A DNA stretch of 47,350 bases from Ruminococcus sp. (GTDB taxonomy: Bacteria; Bacillota; Clostridia; Oscillospirales; Ruminococcaceae): assembly GCA_016288815.1 (NCBI GenBank), contig JAEELF010000051.1, positions 1 through 47,350 of the forward strand. Direction: 5' to 3'. Positions 42,771-47,350 of this stretch are shown piece after piece. The notes under the pieces are model-generated. The model did not search any database. It saw only the letters and a program-made list of their open reading frames with translations, and was not told the DNA's origin. Position 1 is the first letter of the stretch; every line of letters starts with the position of its first letter. A program made the position numbers and the translations under genes.

Positions 42771-44156
42771 TCAAACTGCGTGCCCGTTCTTCTTCAGAAC
42801 GTTCACAACGTCGTCAACGTACCTGCGGCATATCGCCTCGTCCTCCGCTTCGACCATTACCCTGATCACGGGCTCTGTGCCGCTCTCACGGACGAGTATG
42901 CGTCCTGTGCTGCCGAGTGCCTCAGTGACCTTCGTCACCATAGCCTGAACCTCGGGGTCGTTCTGCGCGGTGGGCTTATCCTTCACGCGGACATTCTCCA
43001 GCACCTGCGGATATACCTTGAACGGTGCAGCGAGCTCGCTGAGCTTCTTTCCGCGGGACAGGATGACCTGCATCATCTTCAGGCTGGTGAGGATACCGTC
43101 GCCCGTGGAGGCGTACTTCGAGAAGATGATGTGTCCGGACTGCTCGCCGCCGAGGCAGCAGCCGTGCTCCTTCATGTACTCATAAACGTACTTGTCGCCG
43201 ACCGCGGTCTTCGCGTAATCCACGCCTATCTCGTCGAATGCGCGGAACAGACCGAAGTTCGACATGACCGTCGCAACGACGGTGTTGTTGACCAGCTTGC
43301 CGCGCTCCTTCATGTATCTGCCGTAGATATAGAGGATATGGTCGCCGGTGATGACATTGCCCTTCTCGTCAACGCAGAGACATCTGTCCGCGTCGCCGTC
43401 GTAAGCGAAGCCTGCGTCCAGACCGTTCTCCACGACGTACTTCTGGAGCACCTCTATGTGGGTCGAGCCGGCGTTGTTGTTGATGTTCACGCCTGTAGGC
43501 TCAGCGTTGATGACGTGGGTCTCCGCACCGAGTGCGTCGAAGACTGCCTTTGCGATGTTCCATGAAGAGCCGTTCGCGCAGTCGAGACCTATCTTCATGC
43601 CGCGGAAGGAGTACATTCCGAGGGAGATGAGGTAACCGATGTATCTGTTGCGTCCGGAGACATAATCAACGGAGCGGCCGATCTTCTCGCCCTTTGCGAA
43701 GGGGAGCTCAGCCCATTCCTGACCGAAGGCGCTGAGTCTGCCGTCGAGGTAGGCTTCGATGAGGTCGATGACAGCGTCTTCCATCTTCTCGCCCTGACCG
43801 TTGATGAGCTTTATGCCGTTGTCAAAGTAGGGGTTATGGCTCGCGGAGATCATGATACCGCAGTCGAACGAGTCAACGCGGGATATGTAAGCGACTGAGG
43901 GAGTGGTGGTAACGTGGAGGAGGTAAGCGTCCGCGCCGGAGGCTGTGAGACCGCCGACGAGCGAATACTCGAACATATAGCTGGAGCGGCGGGTGTCCTT
44001 GCCGATGACTATGCGGGGGGCGGAATCGTCGCCCTGCTGTCTCTTGAGTTCGCCGTAGTACCAGCCGAGGAAACGGCCTACCTTGTATGCGTGGTCAGCT
44101 GTGAGGTTTTCGTTAGCGGTACCTCTGAAACCGTCAGTTCCGAAATACTTTCCCAA
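42771..44156 (-). CDS. glmM: Phosphoglucosamine mutase
   Basis: Converts glucosamine-6-P to glucosamine-1-P for UDP-GlcNAc and peptidoglycan. It has 461 residues, slightly longer than the usual 445-450. The start is GKYFGTDGFRGTAN. The phospho-serine loop ISASHNPYFDNGIK has S106, the metal loop is YDGDADRC, and RESGTEPVIRVMVE ends the fold. The initiation codon is TTG 44156, nine bases after AAGGAG; no ATG fits, and the upstream in-frame sequence lies in the promoter. Confidence 0.95.
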   Translation of the reverse strand: MGKYFGTDGFRGTANENLTADHAYKVGRFLGWYYGELKRQQGDDSAPRIVIGKDTRRSSYMFEYSLVGGLTASGADAYLLHVTTTPSVAYISRVDSFDCGIMISASHNPYFDNGIKLINGQGEKMEDAVIDLIEAYLDGRLSAFGQEWAELPFAKGEKIGRSVDYVSGRNRYIGYLISLGMYSFRGMKIGLDCANGSSWNIAKAVFDALGAETHVINAEPTGVNINNNAGSTHIEVLQKYVVENGLDAGFAYDGDADRCLCVDEKGNVITGDHILYIYGRYMKERGKLVNNTVVATVMSNFGLFRAFDEIGVDYAKTAVGDKYVYEYMKEHGCCLGGEQSGHIIFSKYASTGDGILTSLKMMQVILSRGKKLSELAAPFKVYPQVLENVRVKDKPTAQNDPEVQAMVTKVTEALGSTGRILVRESGTEPVIRVMVEAEDEAICRRYVDDVVNVLKKNGHAV

Positions 44157-44287
44157 TTGTGGATTCTCCTTTGCTGTGATAATAACACACGCGAGTGTGT
44201 ACACATTTTCATTATAGTATTTATATGCGGAAAAGTCAAGGGAAAATTGCGGGCGGGAGGGCTTCGGAAAAAATATTTGAAAAGGTC
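44157..44287 (-). promoter_or_regulatory. glmM promoter and leader
   Basis: On the minus strand: TTGACT (44239-44234), a 17-base spacer and TATAAT (44216-44211). The leader of about 50 bases contains an ACACAC/GTGTGT hairpin (44186-44201), then AAGGAG and the TTG start. No glmS-type ribozyme is visible. Confidence 0.83.
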
Positions 44288-44316
44288 TTGACAAACGGAA
44301 AAATATGTAGTATTAT
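44288..44316 (+). promoter_or_regulatory. Promoter of the GntR-ABC operon
   Basis: TTGACA (44288-44293), a 17-base spacer and TATTAT (44311-44316). Confidence 0.87.
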
Positions 44317-44321
44317 TGTAT

Positions 44322-44351
44322 TAGTCAAGTGCTACAGTAACACAGTGACTA
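44322..44351 (+). promoter_or_regulatory. Putative operator for the YtrA-type regulator
   Basis: An imperfect palindrome centred near 44337: TAGTCA (44322-44327) with TGACTA (44346-44351), and inside it GTGCTAC-A-GTAACAC with one mismatch. It covers the expected start point just past the -10. YtrA-group GntR proteins usually repress their own ABC operon through such sites. Confidence 0.6.
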
Positions 44352-44393
44352 TTGATGCGGTGATCATATCTTGAATGTAATTGTCGCATCAAT
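44351..44393 (+). other. Leader hairpin upstream of the GntR gene
   Basis: ATTGATGCG (44351-44359) is complementary to CGCATCAAT (44385-44393) around a 25-base loop. No T tract follows. It is probably an mRNA stabiliser or a second protein site. Confidence 0.5.
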
Positions 44394-44422
44394 AAGACCA
44401 TTTACCGAAAGGAGCGCAGGAT

Positions 44423-44797
44423 ATGTGGAAATTCACTACCGACCGACCGGTGTACCTGCAGATCGTCGATGAGATCATCGCAAGGATCGCGGGCGGGGTG
44501 TACAAGCCGGGAGAGAGGATACCCTCCGTTCGCGAGCTCGCCGAGGAAGCGCGGGTAACGCCGAACACCATGCAGAAAGCGCTTGCGGAGGTAGAACGCG
44601 GCGGGTATATCATCTCGCTGAGGACCTCGGGCAAATTCGTCACAGAAGATGTCTCGCACATCAGGGATCTTACGGATACGCGCCTTGATACGCTCATCGC
44701 TGACTTCGTCAGTGAGCTCGGCAGGATAGGAGTGCCCGTGGGCGAGGCTGTGAAGAAGCTCGAAGAATATGATAGGGAAAGGAACAGGGATCAGTAA
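44423..44797 (+). CDS. GntR-family regulator, YtrA subfamily
   Basis: A 124-residue regulator with an N-terminal winged helix (RPVYLQIVDEIIARIAGGVY, PGERIPSVRELAEEARVTPN, TMQKALAEVERGGYI) and only a short helical C-terminus, the YtrA pattern without an effector domain. AAAGGAG precedes the ATG. Its stop overlaps the ABC ATPase start by one base (TAATG). It probably represses the operon, responding to cell-envelope stress in known cases. Confidence 0.93.
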   Translation: MWKFTTDRPVYLQIVDEIIARIAGGVYKPGERIPSVRELAEEARVTPNTMQKALAEVERGGYIISLRTSGKFVTEDVSHIRDLTDTRLDTLIADFVSELGRIGVPVGEAVKKLEEYDRERNRDQ

Positions 44798-45495
44798 TGT
44801 CAGAACTCATCAGATGTGCCGGACTTTCAAAGGCATACGGCTCGAAGGAAGCCCTGAGCGGGCTCGATCTTTCGCTCGAGAGCGGCAAGATAATCGGACT
44901 GCTCGGACCTAACGGAAGCGGCAAGACCACCTTCATCAAGCTGCTGTGCGGGCTGCTCACCCCGACGGCAGGAACTCTCACGATTGACGGAATGGAGATA
45001 GGCGCCAAGACCAAGGCTATCGTTTCGTATCTCCCGGAGCGCACCTATATCCCCGACTGGATGAGAGTGCGCAATATCCTCGATTATTTCTGCGACTTCT
45101 ATGCGGATTTCCGCAGAGATCTCGCGGAGGATATGCTCCAGCGTCTTAACATCGACATAAATGCGAAGATAAAGACGCTCTCCAAGGGTAACAAGGAGAA
45201 GGTACAGCTCATTCTCGTAATGAGCAGGAACGCAAAGCTCTACCTCCTCGACGAGCCCATCGCGGGAGTTGATCCGGCTGCGAGAGAGTATATCCTCGAC
45301 ACCATAATCACAAACTACAACCCCGAAGCCTCCGTCATCATCTCGACGCACCTCATTCAGGACATCGAGCGTATCCTCGACGACGTCATCATGATACAGT
45401 ACGGACACCTCAAGGTACACGGCGGAGCGGACGCTATCCGCTCGGAGAAGGGTATGTCCATCGACCAGCTGTTCAGGGAGGTATTCAGATGTTAG
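44797..45495 (+). CDS. ABC transporter ATP-binding protein
   Basis: A 232-residue ATPase with Walker A GPNGSGKT (37-44), a signature loop reading LSKGNKEKVQ (the usual LSGGQ altered, as in YtrB-like and bacitracin-type exporters), Walker B KLYLLDEP and the H-loop ISTHLI. It overlaps the permease start by seven bases. Substrate not known. Confidence 0.93.
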   Translation: MSELIRCAGLSKAYGSKEALSGLDLSLESGKIIGLLGPNGSGKTTFIKLLCGLLTPTAGTLTIDGMEIGAKTKAIVSYLPERTYIPDWMRVRNILDYFCDFYADFRRDLAEDMLQRLNIDINAKIKTLSKGNKEKVQLILVMSRNAKLYLLDEPIAGVDPAAREYILDTIITNYNPEASVIISTHLIQDIERILDDVIMIQYGHLKVHGGADAIRSEKGMSIDQLFREVFRC

Positions 45496-46244
45496 GAAAA
45501 CTCATAAAGCACGAATATATCTATCTGCTGAAAAGATTCAGCATATTCTATATCATCTATCTGTGTTCGGCGCTGCTCGTTAAGGTCTTCACACTGATTG
45601 ACATCGACTACGACCCGGACAATCCGCTGTACTATACGCTGACCGCTGCGATCATGTGCGTGAGCATGGTGTATATGGTATTCACAGGCTTCCTCGCACT
45701 GATGACCGTCATCGACAATATGCGCCGCTTCAAGAAGAATATGTTCAGCGACGAGGGCTACCTCACCAACACTCTCCCCGTTACCGCGACCGAGCACATC
45801 GTTGCGAAGATAATCGCAGGCGCTACGAACTACATCGTAAGCCTTCTCGTCATCTTCCTCGGAATGCTCATCGTTGTTTCGAGCGAAGCACTGGAGATCC
45901 TCCGCGTGTTCGGAGAGGTTCTCGAGGAGATAACGGTATCGCAGTTCTTCTGTATGCTGCTCATGATGGTGACCGGTTACATCGCGTTCATGCTGTTCGG
46001 ATACTTCCTGTGCTCTATCAATTCCATGGCGAACAGCAAGGGCTGTGTTGGCGGAATACTCGGCATAGCGATATTCTTCTTCAATGTAATGGCTCTGTCG
46101 TGGATATTCACAGGCATCGAGATGAACAATGTGGAGACCCCGGAGGCGTTCATGCTGATATTCAGCGTGTACTTCGCAGTCGTGGGAGCGATAATGTACT
46201 TCCTCACGGTGAACATCATCAAGAAGCATTTGAATCTGCAATAA
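45489..46244 (+). CDS. ABC transporter permease
   Basis: A 251-residue membrane protein with six hydrophobic segments (FSIFYIIYLCSALLVKVFTL; AAIMCVSMVYMVFTGFLALM; NYIVSLLVIFLGMLIVV; the rest in the C-terminal half). It starts inside the ATPase gene and ends at a terminator. Together with the regulator and ATPase it forms a YtrA-type exporter or membrane-stress module. Confidence 0.88.
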   Translation: MLGKLIKHEYIYLLKRFSIFYIIYLCSALLVKVFTLIDIDYDPDNPLYYTLTAAIMCVSMVYMVFTGFLALMTVIDNMRRFKKNMFSDEGYLTNTLPVTATEHIVAKIIAGATNYIVSLLVIFLGMLIVVSSEALEILRVFGEVLEEITVSQFFCMLLMMVTGYIAFMLFGYFLCSINSMANSKGCVGGILGIAIFFFNVMALSWIFTGIEMNNVETPEAFMLIFSVYFAVVGAIMYFLTVNIIKKHLNLQ

Positions 46245-46251
46245 CACAAAC

Positions 46252-46288
46252 AAAAAGCGGACCCGAATCATTCGAGTCCGCTTTTTTT
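46252..46288 (+). terminator. Terminator of the ABC operon
   Basis: AAAAAGCGGAC (46252-46262) pairs with GTCCGCTTTTT (from 46276), with CGAA/TTCG continuing the stem inside after one mismatch. A seven-T run follows. Confidence 0.92.
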
Positions 46289-46415
46289 ATCATAATTACT
46301 GTATGCGATGTACGACGAGGGGCGTTGTTAAGGGTGAGCGCGCGAAGCAAGCGGCAACGTGTCCGCCCGCGGGGGCGTCCCCGCAATTCCGTATTGATGA
46401 TTCACATGCGAATCA
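46289..46415. other. Gap between the ABC operon and groEL
   Basis: 127 bases without a gene. It contains a GC-rich hairpin GCGGGG-GCG-TCCCCGC (46371-46386 region) and, at its edge, the long stem covering the groEL stop (46391-46422). Neither has a T tract on the minus strand. Confidence 0.5.
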
Positions 46416-46422
46416 TCAATAC
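46391..46422 (-). other. Hairpin overlapping the groEL stop codon
   Basis: GTATTGATGATTC (46391-46403) and GAATCATCAATAC (46410-46422) pair perfectly over 13 bases around ACATGC. The right arm holds the last Met-Tyr codons and stop of groEL. It is not followed by Ts on the minus strand, so it may block 3' exonucleases rather than end transcription. Confidence 0.6.
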
Positions 46423-47350
46423 ATTCCGCCCATGCCGCCTGCGGGCATTGCCGGAGCAGGAGTCTCCTCCTTGATGTCAGCAACAAGGCTCTCTGTGGTG
46501 AGCACCATAGAAGCTACGGAAGCTGCATTCTGGAGCGCGCTTCTTGTTACCTTGGTAGGATCAACGATACCTGCAGGTATCATGTCGGTGTATACCTCGT
46601 TGTAAGCATCGAAGCCATAGCCGATCTTGCGCGAGCGAACGATCTTGTCAACGATAACGCTGCCCTCAAGACCTGCGTTCTCAGCGATCTGACGTACAGG
46701 AGCCTCAAGTGCCTTGAGGATTATCTTAGCACCGGTCTTCTCGTCGCCCTCGAGTGTGGGAACGAGCTTTGCAACAGCGGGGATAGCGTTGATGTAAGCT
46801 GTACCGCCGCCCGCTACGATACCCTCTTCTACAGCCGCCTTTGTAGCAGCGAGAGCATCCTCGATACGGAGCTTCTTCTCCTTCATCTCTATCTCAGTAG
46901 CAGCGCCGACCTTTATAACTGCAACACCGCCAGCGAGCTTTGCAAGTCTCTCCTGGAGCTTTTCACGGTCGAAATCGGATGTCGTGTTCTCGATAGCAGT
47001 TCTTATCTGAGCAACTCTGGACTTGATAGCGTCCTTGTCGCCTGCGCCGTCAACGATGATAGTGTTCTCCTTCTGGATAACGATCTGCTTAGCCTGACCG
47101 AGCTGCTCAACTGTTGTCTCGCTGAGCTCAAGGCCGAGCTCTGAGCTGATGACCTCGCCGCCTGTGAGAACAGCGATATCTCTAAGCATCTCCTTGCGTC
47201 TGTCGCCGAAGCCGGGAGCCTTTACAGCGGCAACCTTGAATGTGTCTCTGAGGTTATTGAGGATGATGGTTGTGAGAGCCTCGCCCTCTACGTCCTCAGC
47301 AATAATAACCAGCTTCTTGCCCATCTTTACGATCTGCTCGAGGAGGGGAA
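46416..47350 (-). CDS. groEL: Chaperonin GroEL, C-terminal part (runs off the window)
   Basis: ATP-driven folding chamber subunit. About 311 codons are visible, from [20 protein letters not shown] to the stop; the N-terminus lies beyond 47350. Family features: [44 protein letters not shown] and [14 protein letters not shown]. The C-terminus [12 protein letters not shown] is the usual Gly-Met tail. groES would be expected upstream. Confidence 0.96.
   Translation of the reverse strand, partial: PLLEQIVKMGKKLVIIAEDVEGEALTTIILNNLRDTFKVAAVKAPGFGDRRKEMLRDIAVLTGGEVISSELGLELSETTVEQLGQAKQIVIQKENTIIVDGAGDKDAIKSRVAQIRTAIENTTSDFDREKLQERLAKLAGGVAVIKVGAATEIEMKEKKLRIEDALAATKAAVEEGIVAGGGTAYINAIPAVAKLVPTLEGDEKTGAKIILKALEAPVRQIAENAGLEGSVIVDKIVRSRKIGYGFDAYNEVYTDMIPAGIVDPTKVTRSALQNAASVASMVLTTESLVADIKEETPAPAMPAGGMGGMY

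Overview
The window looks like a chromosomal segment of a low-to-mid GC Clostridia bacterium, most like Ruminococcus/Oscillospiraceae. Pointers are the spc/alpha ribosomal order with a KOW-domain gene between map and infA, an S4 without the Cys4 zinc knuckle, a gerA-type germination cluster, a split purH (free AICAR transformylase plus a PurO-type cyclohydrolase), TIGR04086 next to yajC, and strong AAGGAGG ribosome binding sites. No tRNA, rRNA, CRISPR, IS element or prophage gene was seen.

Layout. 1-8.77 kb: end of the spc operon and the alpha operon on the plus strand (rpsH to rplQ, with secY, adk, map, a KOW protein and infA), closed by a clear terminator. 8.8-10.9 kb: a CorA-family transporter behind an unusual leader (27-codon ORF and stacked hairpins), then a YhfC-type membrane protease. 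10.9-13.9 kb: a three-gene germinant-receptor cluster (gerAA, gerAB, short gerAC) behind a sigma-G-like promoter. 13.9-27.7 kb: one long minus-strand operon that starts with a GT2 glycosyltransferase, a WG-repeat protein and a PASTA lipoprotein, and continues through purE, purC, a purF-like gene, purM, purN, purO, AICAR transformylase and purD, with six small, mostly membrane-protein genes mixed in. 28.0-31.8 kb: a plus-strand pair, an 837-residue Pro/Ala-rich multi-motif protein with a structured leader and a TPR protein. 31.9-36.2 kb: YegP-like DUF1508 protein (minus), then response regulator, histidine kinase and HtrA-like protease (plus), an arrangement recalling WalRK-HtrC. 36.2-44.2 kb: minus-strand genes for TIGR04086, YajC, a CPBP protease, a Wzz-like polysaccharide co-polymerase, a GH43 glycosidase with a small exported protein, and GlmM. 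44.3-46.3 kb: a YtrA-type GntR regulator with an ABC ATPase and permease. 46.4 kb to the end: the C-terminal two-thirds of GroEL (minus).

How it fits together. Most blocks are housekeeping (translation, secretion, purine synthesis, envelope). The purine operon encodes a split pathway: the AICAR formyl-transfer and IMP ring-closure steps sit on separate proteins, and the only PurF-like enzyme has lost the glutaminase nucleophile while keeping the PRPP site and Fe-S ligands. purL, purB and purK/Q/S are not in the window.

Most worth a second look: the purF-like gene; the scaffold-like protein and its TPR partner; the corA leader; and a two-copy structured repeat whose outer and side stems differ in sequence between copies but keep pairing.
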